NCBI RefSeq assembly: GCF_028335745.1
Contig: NZ_CP116477.1
Location: 2,666,001-2,730,000, forward strand
Direction of reading: 5' to 3'
From: Pectobacterium sp. A5351
GTDB lineage: Bacteria; Pseudomonadota; Gammaproteobacteria; Enterobacterales; Enterobacteriaceae
DNA length: 64,000 bases
A program made the position numbers and the translations under genes. This document shows positions 10,180 to 18,552 of this stretch, one piece after another. How positions within the stretch are numbered: the stretch's first letter is position 1; the number at the start of each line of letters is the position of its first letter. The notes below the pieces were generated by a model. The model did no database searches. It was not told where the DNA came from and saw only the letters and a program-made list of their open reading frames with translations.

Positions 10180-11325
10180 TCAAACAATAGAGGCTTTGCG
10201 GAAAAATTGTCTAAGAGCCTGTTGCGCAATTAAAACCTGCTGAATTTGACTGGTACCTTCAATAATTTCTAATACTCTTGCTTCACGATAAAGGCGTTCA
10301 ACAGGATATTTATCAGATAATCCATTGCCACCTAAAATCTGTACCGCATTATTAGCAACACGCACCGCAGCTAATGAACTTTGATATTTAGCGACATTCG
10401 TTTCCATCAGCGTGTCATAGTTACTCTGACATCGTAATGTACCAATTTTCTCACACAGCGCTTTCGCGGCATAAAACTCTGCGGTTGAATCAGTGATTAA
10501 TGCTTGAATGAGCTGGTGTTGCGCGATTTTCTTACCGAATTGTTCCCTTTTACGTGCGTAGGTAACCATCTCCTCCAATGCCGCATGAGCTATTGCCACA
10601 CCAGCCCAGGCGATACTGTAACGGCCATAGAATAACGCCGTATTGGCCACAAAACTTAATCCAGCACCTTCTTTACCAAGAAGGTTACCAGATGGCACAT
10701 GCACATCAGTAAAACTCAGCTCAGAAAGCCAGGCTCCGCGACTGGCCAATAATCCTGACATCGGCGTACACGCCAACCCTACCGACGCTTTATCAACGAT
10801 AAATGCGCTGACGTGGTCTGCATTTTTAGCAAAGACCAAAAATAAATCGGCAATGCCAGAATAGGTGATCCACTTTTTGGCGCCGTTAATGACATAGCCA
10901 GAGTCCGTTACCTGATAATGGGTCTGTATTGAAGCGGCATCCGTTCCCGCACCAGGTTCAGAGAGCGCAAAGCAGGCAATTTTATCTCCCCGACACATTG
11001 CTGGAAGAAACCGCTCTTTTTGTTCGGCAGTACCCAACCGCGCGATAGTTTCGCCAACCAGACTGGTATGAACTGTCAGCGCTGCTCGCGCCGAATTACA
11101 CCCTTTACCGATCTCTTCAGTCAAATATCCATACGATAGGGGATCAATACCACCGCCGCCATATTCCTGGGGTAATATCGAACCAAGAAAACCCAGATCG
11201 GCCATCCGTGCAATCACATCTCGCGGTACACCGCCTTGCCTGTCATATTGGCCGGCTTCTGGACGCAGAATATCGTTAGAAAATTCTTTTGCCCGCTCAA
11301 CCAGCGGATGAATTGTTGTATTCAT
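10180..11325 (-). CDS. Acyl-CoA dehydrogenase (FkbI/ZmaE-like)
   Basis: 381 residues, normal for a soluble flavin acyl-CoA dehydrogenase. The N-terminal helical domain is followed by the flavin-binding middle motif (FALSEPGAGTDAASIQ), and the C-terminal domain carries IIEGTSQIQ, where the catalytic Glu of this family lies. It is the last of four genes ahead of the PKS. In the methoxymalonyl and hydroxymalonyl pathways (FK520, zwittermicin), the FkbI/ZmaE homologue works on the ACP-bound glyceryl unit after the alcohol dehydrogenase step, giving the malonyl-type unit. That role is inferred from the neighbours; sequence alone gives only the superfamily. A 322-bp gap separates it from the ACP gene and a 260-bp gap from the PKS, so the operon is not tightly packed here. 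Confidence 0.9.
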   Translation of the reverse strand: MNTTIHPLVERAKEFSNDILRPEAGQYDRQGGVPRDVIARMADLGFLGSILPQEYGGGGIDPLSYGYLTEEIGKGCNSARAALTVHTSLVGETIARLGTAEQKERFLPAMCRGDKIACFALSEPGAGTDAASIQTHYQVTDSGYVINGAKKWITYSGIADLFLVFAKNADHVSAFIVDKASVGLACTPMSGLLASRGAWLSELSFTDVHVPSGNLLGKEGAGLSFVANTALFYGRYSIAWAGVAIAHAALEEMVTYARKREQFGKKIAQHQLIQALITDSTAEFYAAKALCEKIGTLRCQSNYDTLMETNVAKYQSSLAAVRVANNAVQILGGNGLSDKYPVERLYREARVLEIIEGTSQIQQVLIAQQALRQFFRKASIV

Positions 11326-11648
11326 ATATTTAGTCAGCCTCTCTATAATTCATTCAGTAAAAATTAGTTTCTCACAGATATTCGATATATTTCAACCAAA
11401 TCAATCCAGTATTCGGCCGACAATATAGTCACTGTATAATCGCTAAATATCCGGTCATCTTGAGAAAACCCAGCCAATATTAACCATCCGGAAAGTTAAC
11501 TAAAACACTATCAAACGAGACAAGCATAACGTTTATAGCACCTCCCAAAATGAATGACGTCTGAAGAGAAAACCTCCACATTGAACCTGGATATAACATA
11601 ATACATGAAGGTAGGATGATTCGCAGATAACACAAAATGCCTTATCAT
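11326..11648. other. Intergenic gap inside the PKS cluster
   Basis: AT-rich spacer between the acyl-CoA dehydrogenase and ACP genes. No convincing ORF, hairpin terminator or repeat was seen. Its length is unusual within an otherwise co-directional cassette, so a promoter for the dehydrogenase could lie here, but none is obvious. Confidence 0.5.
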
Positions 11649-11921
11649 TCAGGAAACGGGGGGATCTTTCCTTAAAATCTGTACAAGCTGACACATTTTT
11701 TCAATAGAAGAGAAATTTTTTCGCTCAATATATTCATCAGGAACTGAAAGTGAAAATTCGCCTTCAATAAAACACAATAGTCTCATTGAAAAAAGAGAGT
11801 TCACCAGTCCACTTAAAAAAATATCAGTATCATCATTGAACTCGATATCATCATCAAAGGTTGTGATATTGTTTTCAATAAAATGGCGTATACTTTCGGC
11901 TACAGAAAATGATTCTTTCAT
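11649..11921 (-). CDS. Stand-alone acyl carrier protein (FkbJ/ZmaD-like)
   Basis: 90 residues, acidic, the size of a discrete ACP. The probable phosphopantetheine attachment site is Ser42 in GLVNSLF. The Asn-Ser-Leu-Phe form, rather than Asp-Ser-Leu, is typical of carrier proteins that work with FkbH-like enzymes in glyceryl- and methoxymalonyl-ACP synthesis. It lies 15 bp downstream of the FkbH-like gene, which fits with it being that enzyme's substrate. It would carry the glyceryl unit through oxidation to a hydroxymalonyl-type extender for one of the PKS AT domains. Family assignment rests on size, motif and neighbours. Confidence 0.85.
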   Translation of the reverse strand: MKESFSVAESIRHFIENNITTFDDDIEFNDDTDIFLSGLVNSLFSMRLLCFIEGEFSLSVPDEYIERKNFSSIEKMCQLVQILRKDPPVS

Positions 11922-11936
11922 TTTTGCACTCTTACT

Positions 11937-12995
11937 TTATTTAATATCGACAGTGATATAATCAGGGAAGTCTGGGACATCATTCAGGTCATGAGAAAAA
12001 GTGAGTGTACCATCCGGCCCCTCCTGAAATTTTTTAAACCCAGAAAACTGATAGGTCACATACATTTGGCGGTTACGCTGCGTACGTCTGAACTCCGCGT
12101 GCAACTGGCGTGACATGGCTTTGGCCTGCTGCATAATGTAAGTCAGCGCAACACTTCCTACACCACGAGAAAGAGTTCGACATGACATGAGCAACAGTTT
12201 TAAGTAATTCGTATTATCCTGATAGTACACCAAAGCTAGCCCAATTTTGCCGTACGAACCATATTTATCACTCAATTCAAACACGAAAAGATCGTGATCG
12301 GCAGACTTCATCAGTTTTTCCAGCTCATCACGACTATAAGTGATACCCGTTGAGTTTAATTGATTAGTGCGCAGCGTTAATTCTTCAGCACGCAGTAAAT
12401 CTTCAGCTTCTGCTTTCGCTATCGAAAACCGCATATTCAGTTGACTAAGAAACTCTTCAGAGGTGCCAACAAAGTTTTCTTCTTCATTTTTACGCAGAAT
12501 ATCATCCTGATATCGGGACCGTCTCATGGGCGCATCATCAGATACTTCCATGTTAGCCAACTGTGGAAGATCAAGAAGAGAAGCATATTCAGCGGCATCA
12601 AAACATGTGATATCTGGATACTTAGCCTGAACCTCATCGCGCTCCATCGCCTGATCGTCAACAAAAATAAAGGTATCGGTCGAAATATTAAGATTTTTCT
12701 GTATTCTTTCGATAGATAATGATTTTGGTCCCCAATGAATTTGAGGATAGAGGAAATACTCATCCAGATTGAATTTATGCAATTTGTTTAGAGCGTCTTG
12801 TGCATCGTTACGGCTAGCAACAGACTGCAATATTCCCATTGCATCCAGTTTTTTTATAATCTCAGAAATATTCTCCTTTAGTCTAACATCATCCCCTTCT
12901 GATAGTACACCATCCCAAAGTGTATTATCCAAATCCCAAATAACACATTTTATCGGTTTATAGTCTCCAGCCGACTGTATATTTAAAGATGCCAT
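11937..12995 (-). CDS. FkbH-like HAD-superfamily protein (glyceryl-ACP synthesis)
   Basis: 352 residues. An N-terminal HAD-type domain opens with WDLDNTLW (Asp21, Asp23, Thr25). A second HAD motif (IFVDDQAMERDEV) sits near residue 112, and the C-terminal part resembles the GNAT-like half of FkbH proteins (GKIGLALVYY, CRTLSRGVGSVALTYI). FkbH-type enzymes load a three-carbon unit from 1,3-bisphosphoglycerate onto an ACP, remove the phosphate and leave glyceryl-ACP, the first step towards hydroxymalonyl- and methoxymalonyl-ACP. A GGGGA Shine-Dalgarno supports the start. It sits 21 bp after the 3-hydroxyacyl-CoA dehydrogenase gene and 15 bp before the ACP gene, almost certainly in one transcript. 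Confident family call; the exact extender unit is inferred. Confidence 0.92.
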   Translation of the reverse strand: MASLNIQSAGDYKPIKCVIWDLDNTLWDGVLSEGDDVRLKENISEIIKKLDAMGILQSVASRNDAQDALNKLHKFNLDEYFLYPQIHWGPKSLSIERIQKNLNISTDTFIFVDDQAMERDEVQAKYPDITCFDAAEYASLLDLPQLANMEVSDDAPMRRSRYQDDILRKNEEENFVGTSEEFLSQLNMRFSIAKAEAEDLLRAEELTLRTNQLNSTGITYSRDELEKLMKSADHDLFVFELSDKYGSYGKIGLALVYYQDNTNYLKLLLMSCRTLSRGVGSVALTYIMQQAKAMSRQLHAEFRRTQRNRQMYVTYQFSGFKKFQEGPDGTLTFSHDLNDVPDFPDYITVDIK

Positions 12996-13016
12996 TTAAT
13001 ATTCCCCGCTGTTAGC

Positions 13017-13859
13017 TTAATATTTAAAGAAGCCTTGAGCACTCTTCTTACCCAGCAATCCCGCATCGACCATTTTTTTCAGCAGTGGGCAACAACGATA
13101 TTTGGGATCCTGGTAACTGTCATATAATACGTTGAGGGAATTCACTACGGTATCCAGACCGATAAGATCGGCTGTTTCCAATGGCCCCATTGCATGACCG
13201 TAGCCTTCCTTAAAAATTTTGTCGATATCTTTGGGGGAAGCGACCTTATCCTGCACCAGAAACGCCGCCTCATTCATGAAAAGGTGTGACAACCGGTTAG
13301 AAACAAACCCCGGATAATCATCGACAATAACTGCATTTTTATTTAGGCTACGCAACAAGGCTTGCGCAGCGGCCACCGTTTCATCACTGGTGTGAAATCC
13401 TTTAATGACTTCAACACATTTTTTAAGTGCAACAGGATTCATAAAGTGCATGCCAATAACCTGCGCAGGATAAGGTAAGCATGATCCTATTTTGGTTATT
13501 GAAATACAGCTGGTATTAGCAGCCACCAAGGTTTTTTCATCAATCACCATCGATAGCTGTTGGTAAACATCCTGTTTAGCAGCCAAATCCTCTTTAACGT
13601 TCTCAATAACCCAATCGCTGCCTTCGATTGCACTATAAGCACTGGCCACCATTACGCTAGATGACACGGCCTCCTGACTAACTGTTTTAAATGCAGATTC
13701 AAGCATCCGATAGTATCTGAACTCATTCTTTAATAGAGATGGTATTTGCGCCGAAATATCTTTATCTTTATCAAGAATAACGACTTCATGGCCATATACA
13801 GCACATACTAGTGCCGTGTTTAGCCCCATGACTCCTGCCCCTATAATTGATATTTTCAA
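13017..13859 (-). CDS. 3-hydroxyacyl-CoA dehydrogenase family protein (FkbK/ZmaG-like)
   Basis: 280 residues with an N-terminal Rossmann fold (GAGVMGLNTA), a catalytic His in GMHFMNP, and a C-terminal helical domain (GFVSNRL, GPLETADLIGLD), all typical of 3-hydroxybutyryl-CoA dehydrogenases. The start is TTG at 13859: AAGGAG sits 7 bases upstream and no ATG fits as well. It is first in the cassette. In the hydroxymalonyl/methoxymalonyl pathway the homologue oxidises the hydroxyl of glyceryl-ACP. A lux-box-like palindrome lies 324 bp upstream, so this gene is the likely first gene of a quorum-controlled operon. Oxidation of an ACP-bound rather than CoA-bound substrate is inferred from context. 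Confidence 0.9.
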   Translation of the reverse strand: MKISIIGAGVMGLNTALVCAVYGHEVVILDKDKDISAQIPSLLKNEFRYYRMLESAFKTVSQEAVSSSVMVASAYSAIEGSDWVIENVKEDLAAKQDVYQQLSMVIDEKTLVAANTSCISITKIGSCLPYPAQVIGMHFMNPVALKKCVEVIKGFHTSDETVAAAQALLRSLNKNAVIVDDYPGFVSNRLSHLFMNEAAFLVQDKVASPKDIDKIFKEGYGHAMGPLETADLIGLDTVVNSLNVLYDSYQDPKYRCCPLLKKMVDAGLLGKKSAQGFFKY

Positions 13860-14182
13860 CCCACCGCTCCTTCATACGCCACAATGTTAATAACCTATTA
13901 TCACCAATAAATTTAGCCACGCTACCGCCAATTACCTTAATAATCATACTAAGGAAATAGAATAGGATAAAAACCATCGCATTGATGGATAATACCCTCA
14001 GTAACTACAGATTTTAAAGATTGCTACAAATCTAATTTTGGTGCTAGCTAAAGACAAAGAAAATTTTTTATCCTATACTTTCAACATTATCACGCTTAAT
14101 AATAAGTATTGATAAACACAGTAAAACATGTCATCACCAGATTAAGTACGACATATCCAATCATGTTGTTAGACATTGTTCA

Positions 14183-14202
14183 ACCTGTCACTTGTGACAG
14201 GC
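14183..14202 (-). promoter_or_regulatory. Lux-box-like palindrome upstream of the PKS cassette
   Basis: The 20-bp site ACCTGTCACTTGTGACAGGC has arms CCTGTCAC and GTGACAGG that are exactly complementary around a TT centre. It keeps the CTG-N10-CAG core that LuxR-type proteins recognise. It sits 324 bp upstream of the TTG start at 13859, in a long AT-rich leader. On the minus strand TTGAAC follows directly, with GGATAT 19 bases later as a weak -10 candidate. The only LuxR-type gene in the window is at 16214-16921, making that protein the natural candidate to bind here. Confidence 0.65.
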
Positions 14203-14411
14203 ACACTCTAGTTAAAAATTAGAGAGTAATAAATCAACAACTTTCAATTCAGGTAATACCCCGCAATAGACTCATTATTCTTAAAATAAAAAAAGCACCA
14301 ATAGCTAAAATAAAAAAACATCACCTTGGTAACATCGATAAAATTTAAAAAAATTTGATGACAGTAATGATTGAAAAAAATTTACCCGAAGCCTCCGAAA
14401 ATACGAAGATC

Positions 14412-14489
14412 TCTATACTCCAAATAATTCGAGTTTCAGGACAAAAACGGCAAGGCGTTTTTGAGCAGCGCTTGCGCTGACCCGAAGGG
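14412..14489. repeat. R1 dispersed repeat, copy 1, left part
   Basis: Matches the repeat at 42335-42530: both contain an AAATAATTCGAGTT start, a GCAGGACAAAA-like stretch and a GACCCG-AGGG end. The repeat is cut after 14489 by the IS element and resumes at 15791. I recall very similar intergenic sequences in Serratia and Yersinia genomes, so R1 is probably a known enterobacterial repeat. Confidence 0.75.
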
Positions 14490-15790
14490 CTGAGGAATCC
14501 CCAGAAAAGGAGACAGGCATAGAGTTTTATGATCTACTGATTTTCGCCAAAAAATTCAATGAGGTCGCCCTATGCCTGTCCGTAAAGTATGCCAGATTTT
14601 TTTCCGTCACGCTTTAGCTTCAACGCATCAATATCGACAACATGCGCTTATTGATTCCACCGCTGCGTTGATAAGTGGTGCGACGCTTTCACTCACCCGT
14701 ATCGGGCGTTATTTACCCGGCCCTGCTCGCGTGAAAGATAAAATAAAACGGGTTGCTCGCCTTTTGGGAAACACTGCGCTTCATCACGATATCCCGAAAA
14801 TATTTAATCAGATTACGTCCATGATGACCAAAAACATGCCGTGGTGTGTTATTGCCGTCGACTGGAGTGGCTATCCCTCCCAGGCTTTTCATGTCCTGCG
14901 TGCCAGCCTTGTCTGTGATGGCCGCGCTATCCCCTTGATGAGTCAGCTGGTTCCGTCAGAAAAGCAAAACAATATTTTGATACAGAAAGCCTTTCTTGAC
15001 GCGCTTGCCTGTGCTATTGCCCCGCAAATGAAAGTCACCCTCATCACCGACGCGGGCTTCCACAATGAATGGTTTCGGCATATCAAAGCACTGGGATGGG
15101 GCTTTATTGGTCGCATCCGGGGAAACGTAAAATTTTGCCTTCATCATGGCCCGGAACGCTGGCTGAACGTGAAAGACTGTACTGGCACGGCGCGCGCGGA
15201 ATATCTGGGAGCCGGAACGCTGGCGCGTTCAAAAAAGGCGCAATGCAACGGACATTTTTATCTTTATAAAAAAGCGCCGAAAGGCCGAAAAAGCCAACGT
15301 CGCAAAGGGAAACCGAGCCATCCCACAACAGAAAAAGAACAGCGTGCGTCAGCTAAAGAGCCGTGGCTGCTATTTACCAGTACTGATGAATTCAAGCCCC
15401 ATGAAATCATGAAACTCTACAGCAGACGCATGCAGATTGAACAAAACTTTCGCGATGAAAAGAGTGAGAGATTTGGCTTTGGCTTACGCGCCTGTGGAAG
15501 CAAAACGGGTGAGCGGCTTTGGGTGCTGAGTTTGCTGGCAACACTGGCATCAATTGTTCTCTGGTTATTAGGATATCATTTTGAAAATAAAGGTCTTCAT
15601 CTTCATTATCAGGCGAACAGCCTTAAAAGTCGAAGAGTGATATCGTTTTTGACACTGGCGGAAAATATACTGCGGCATTCACCGCGAATAATCAGGCGAG
15701 TGAAGCTGGAGAGTATTTTAGCCCAACTCACCAGCACCTACCGAAATATGGTGCTGGTTTATTAGCGATGATTTTGTGGGGATCCCTCAG
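14490..15790 (+). mobile_element. IS4-family (IS10 group) insertion sequence
   Basis: About 1.3 kb with one transposase gene. Terminal inverted repeats are visible: left CTGAGGAATCCCCAGAAAAG; right end read inward CTGAGGGATCCCCACAAAAT, 17 of 20 identical. They closely resemble the CTGAGAGATCCCC ends of IS10. The element lies inside an R1 repeat. The 9 bases on either side (CCCGAAGGG and CTCTAAAGG) do not form the 9-bp duplication expected for this group, so the flanks may have recombined or drifted since insertion. Confidence 0.88.
14572..15765 (+). CDS. IS4-family (IS10-like) transposase
   Basis: 397 residues, close to the 402 of IS10 transposase. DDE catalytic residues are visible: Asp in AVDWSGYP, Asp in LITDAGFHNEWF, and Glu in YSRRMQIEQNFRDEKS (the YREK signature of IS4 elements, here Y-R-E-K). 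The C-terminus includes FGFGLRACGSKTGERLWVLSLLA, as in IS10-type proteins. The frame is intact and the gene fills the element almost to the right inverted repeat, so it could still be active. It is not part of the PKS pathway and only separates the LuxR gene from the PKS operon. Confidence 0.93.
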   Translation: MPVRKVCQIFFRHALASTHQYRQHALIDSTAALISGATLSLTRIGRYLPGPARVKDKIKRVARLLGNTALHHDIPKIFNQITSMMTKNMPWCVIAVDWSGYPSQAFHVLRASLVCDGRAIPLMSQLVPSEKQNNILIQKAFLDALACAIAPQMKVTLITDAGFHNEWFRHIKALGWGFIGRIRGNVKFCLHHGPERWLNVKDCTGTARAEYLGAGTLARSKKAQCNGHFYLYKKAPKGRKSQRRKGKPSHPTTEKEQRASAKEPWLLFTSTDEFKPHEIMKLYSRRMQIEQNFRDEKSERFGFGLRACGSKTGERLWVLSLLATLASIVLWLLGYHFENKGLHLHYQANSLKSRRVISFLTLAENILRHSPRIIRRVKLESILAQLTSTYRNMVLVY

Positions 15791-15990
15791 CTCTAAAGGG
15801 TGACGAATAACGCGGCAAGAGAGGGAGTACCGATGAGCTTACTCAGGTAAGTGATTCGGGTGAGTGACAAATCTGTCAGCGGCAGGTTTGAACGCGGCTT
15901 TCAGCGCCCCCAGAGGAGTAAGGCACACGCCAGTGTGCCGAGTAGCGCAGCCAACGCACAGGCACTTTTAAGGATGACGGGTATATGATG
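15791..15990. repeat. R1 dispersed repeat, copy 1, right part
   Basis: Continues the R1 repeat beyond the IS. Shared with 42335-42530 are AACGCGGCAAGAGA-GGAGT, CGATGAGCTTACTCA-GTAAG, TGATTCGGGTGA and GCAGCCAACGCACA. This copy holds about 80 extra bases not found in the other. No gene is seen from here to the LuxR stop at 16214. Confidence 0.75.
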
Positions 15991-16213
15991 GTTTTACGCT
16001 AGTCGCGCGGTGGTTAATCAATTGCCATTGTCGGTAATAAAAAATAACAAAACTGGCCTTGGTCTGCTTTTGATGCGAAAAAAATGATTAACACTGACAC
16101 AGAGAGATACCACTATAACACACTTACCTTATAACCAAATAAGGCTTCACCCAGTTTTCTAGCACAAAGCCAGCTAATTCGTCTCCTACCGGACCATAGT
16201 AAAAAATGTGTAA

Positions 16214-16921
16214 TTACGCATCAAAAAAACCTTGACACGCAGCCTGAGTCAGGGCTTGTTTTATATTCGTCACATGAAATTTTTTTAATATACTCATGAC
16301 ATGAAACCTTACCGTTCTTTCGCTTATACTACATATTATTGATATCTCACCATAGGTTTTCCCTAACCCCAATAATTTTAACACTTCGCACTCCCGGGGA
16401 GTAAGATTAACGTTACAACACTCCTCTGCCTCTGATATAATATCTTCTTCAAAGCATTTTAAAAGTAGCATTTGAATTTTAGCTTCTTTTTCTCTTAACT
16501 GGTTAATAAAATTCTTATCGTCACGTCGATTACATATACTTAAGACAGAAAAAAAACCATCATTCCGATGAGCAACAAAGCACACCCCACTTAAAATAGC
16601 AAATTCCCTTGCCTCCTCAAATATCCTGCCACATTCACCACCCCATAGAAATGGGGATATTTTACATTTCGCCTTTTCAATCACAGGATCAAAATTATAA
16701 TATCTATTTTCTAAATAAATATCTTGCCATTGCTTAGGGAATGTAGAAATCAATTTAACACTTTGATTTTTTTTATTTAATCGCATATAAGAATAGAAAT
16801 CTAGGTGATTAAGTATCATTTCACATTCTATTAACTTAACTATATTATAGTCAGACCGAGCAGTTATTGACTTCTCATTCAAATAAGAACATTGAATATC
16901 CATATAACACATCCCTTGCAT
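16214..16921 (-). CDS. Solo LuxR-family quorum-sensing regulator
   Basis: 235 residues: N-terminal autoinducer-binding domain (about 20-165) and C-terminal LuxR HTH (about 170-230, LTPRECEVLKLLGLGKTYGEI...SERTVRFHV). All residues known to contact N-acyl homoserine lactone in TraR-type proteins have visible counterparts: Trp and Tyr in WQDIYLENRYY, Asp-Pro in FDPVIEK, Trp in FLWGGE, Gly in ILSGVCF. No luxI gene is in the window, so it is a solo here and must sense AHL made elsewhere. The gene is markedly AT-rich, suggesting horizontal transfer with the island. Met4 or Met7 could be the true start. The lux-box-like site at 14183-14202 is the obvious candidate target. Confidence 0.9.
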   Translation of the reverse strand: MQGMCYMDIQCSYLNEKSITARSDYNIVKLIECEMILNHLDFYSYMRLNKKNQSVKLISTFPKQWQDIYLENRYYNFDPVIEKAKCKISPFLWGGECGRIFEEAREFAILSGVCFVAHRNDGFFSVLSICNRRDDKNFINQLREKEAKIQMLLLKCFEEDIISEAEECCNVNLTPRECEVLKLLGLGKTYGEISIICSISERTVRFHVMSILKKFHVTNIKQALTQAACQGFFDA

Positions 16922-17221
16922 TATTTTCCTAATCCAAAATTAACTCATGACAATAAAAATGTCAATAAAACTTGAAAACATTACCTTGTATTTATTTTCA
17001 ATGCATATAAATACAATGTAATTATTTTACACAATTATTTTCTTGAATTAATTAAGTCATGTTTTATAGCATGTGATAATTGTTAATGCCTCTAACTAAA
17101 TAGCTATTTAGTGGCGGTCATTCTGGTGGTCTTGACAGAAAGATAACTCAGGTTTAGCTTATTTATTAGCCCGTTACTGGCAAAGGCGATCCCAGTCAGA
17201 GGATTTTCATGCTGCCTTTCG
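16922..17221. other. AT-rich region upstream of the luxR gene
   Basis: About 300 bp with no convincing gene. It should contain the promoter of the LuxR-family gene. Runs of A and T are frequent, but I cannot place a -35/-10 pair with confidence and found no lux-box-like palindrome here. Confidence 0.4.
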
Positions 17222-17610
17222 AATCCCTATGTGATTCAGATTCAATAGGGTTGCCGTCAACAAGCCAATCCCAGGCACTTTGGACACTATCTGTCAATCA
17301 GGTTGAGTCTGGAGGCATAACTGAAGATCGTGCTCAACCTGTAAAATCTGCTCTTCTTTATACCTGTCGTTCTTCCAGTCGACGACTGATACTTCGGCGC
17401 ACAAAAGGTGAAAGTTCATTTTCAGCATCCTCAAGTATTGTTGGCACGCTTTTATACAAAGCGCTCATTCCTGTAGGGATACAAAATCCTAATTCGGATA
17501 ACATTGCCCGTAAGCTGTTACTGGTAGCAGTGCGTTGTCTAATACACAGGTTACGTTCAGTATGAAGGGCAATAAGCAAGTGGATGAATCCCCTCCATTG
17601 AACAAATTCA
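17222..17610 (-). pseudogene. Remnant of an IS110-family transposase
   Basis: On the minus strand one frame reads IRQRTATSNSLRAMLSELG, FCIPTGMSALYKSVPTILED and AENELSPFVRRS. This matches the linker region of IS110-type transposases (R-T-A-L-x-N-Q-I-R-G-L-L-x-E-F-G). After a frameshift a second frame reads QIVSKVPGIGLLTATLL, the P-G-(V/I)-G-P-x-T-A-T hallmark of the C-terminal domain. The N-terminal DEDD catalytic half and the end of the protein are missing, and stops follow. It is a decayed fragment. Confidence 0.75.
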
Positions 17611-17758
17611 CAGCATAAAAATGATAAACCACCGATTTTACTAACCGATCCGCCATAAATTTGATACATACTCAATAAATAAGTATGATCATCGACAATG
17701 CATCATGTAGTAAATCTTTGATAATTTAATCTTATTTTACGCTGGGGAGGAATGAGCA

Positions 17759-17977
17759 TTGCAGCGACAGCAGGTTTCATCGTCACGAATTTATTCCATT
17801 GGGTACGATCCAAAGACGCACAACCTTGAGATAGAATTTCATAATAAAGATCTCTATCAATATGTCGGCGTCCCTGAATCTATCTATAAAAAATTTATTT
17901 CTGACGTTGTAGTCTCTAAAGGTCGTTTCTTTGATGGCGTGATAAAAGATAAATTTTTATGCCTAAAAATCAGATAG
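17759..17977 (+). CDS. KTSC-domain small protein
   Basis: 72 residues, starting at TTG 17759 with GGGGAGG about 9 bases upstream. The sequence has the KTSC-domain pattern: Q-V-S-S-S-R-I-Y-S-I-G-Y-D, then an L-E-I-E-F strand, Y-Q-Y-V-G-V-P, and an F-D-G-V-I-K-D-K-F end. KTSC proteins are small, widespread and often found on plasmids, phages and islands; their function is not established. The domain looks complete. It lies between two IS remnants, consistent with island cargo. Confidence 0.75.
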   Translation: MQRQQVSSSRIYSIGYDPKTHNLEIEFHNKDLYQYVGVPESIYKKFISDVVVSKGRFFDGVIKDKFLCLKIR

Positions 17978-18005
17978 ATAAAAATTTATCGGTCATAACG
18001 TCGGT

Positions 18006-18032
18006 CATTGTCGCCGTTCCTTAGCGGCAATG
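18006..18032 (+). terminator. Hairpin after the KTSC gene
   Basis: CATTGTCGC and GCGGCAATG form a 9-bp stem (one G-T pair) around a 9-base loop, 29 bp after the stop. No T-run follows, so this is at best a weak terminator. Confidence 0.3.
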
Positions 18033-18195
18033 TAAAACGTAGCTTTGCGACACATCACTTTGTCATTTAATCAACCAGCCGCCCTACAGCATCACAACTA
18101 ATCATATGAATTAAACATATATCTAGGTGGTATCTTCTCCATAACATCCCTTCAAATTGTGAGAGTATCAATCCCGTTTAACTATAGGAGTTCAC

Positions 18196-18552
18196 ATGGT
18201 CACGTCAGATATTCAGGGGGCTAATATTTTATTTGCCCAAGCCAGTCAGTATGCTACTGCGCCAGATGAAAATACTTTCTCAATGGCACTTGAGAAGGCA
18301 AAGGATAGCGGGCAGATCTCCAGGCACGAACCCAGCGCCAAAGTTGAACCTCAGCGCTCGAAAGCAGCACAGGAGTTTATGGACTGGGTCTCCATGTCTC
18401 ATGAAGAAAGATTATTTTTCTCCGTACTTGCGTCCATGGGAATATCCAAGGAGCAATATGAAGCAATGCCATTAGAAGAACGCATGGCGTTAGATCTCAA
18501 AGTACAAGAGCGTATAAAAGAAATGACGGATCAAAGCCTACAGATCACGTAA
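18196..18552 (+). CDS. Hypothetical protein
   Basis: 118 residues with a good Shine-Dalgarno (TAGGAG, 6 bases before ATG). No family recognised. The protein is charged and lacks a signal peptide or membrane segment. The C-terminal half (residues 55-115) is predicted mostly helical, with the repeated style H-E-E-R-L and L-E-E-R-M. The last few codons overlap the end of an IS3-family fragment on the other strand (18538-18740), so the original C-terminus may have been replaced when that element inserted or decayed. Confidence 0.6.
   Translation: MVTSDIQGANILFAQASQYATAPDENTFSMALEKAKDSGQISRHEPSAKVEPQRSKAAQEFMDWVSMSHEERLFFSVLASMGISKEQYEAMPLEERMALDLKVQERIKEMTDQSLQIT

Noticed and set aside
1..13859. 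Identity with the coronafacic acid (cfa) cluster of P. atrosepticum
   Set aside because: The FkbH-type cassette, KS-ACP first module and BtrH-like domain do not fit the cfa gene set.
14500..16000. Composite transposon carrying luxR
   Set aside because: Only one IS copy is found; the right flank of luxR has only IS110 and IS3 debris of other families.
17209..17565. 118-codon plus-strand ORF
   Set aside because: The opposite strand carries recognisable IS110 transposase fragments; the ORF has no features of its own.
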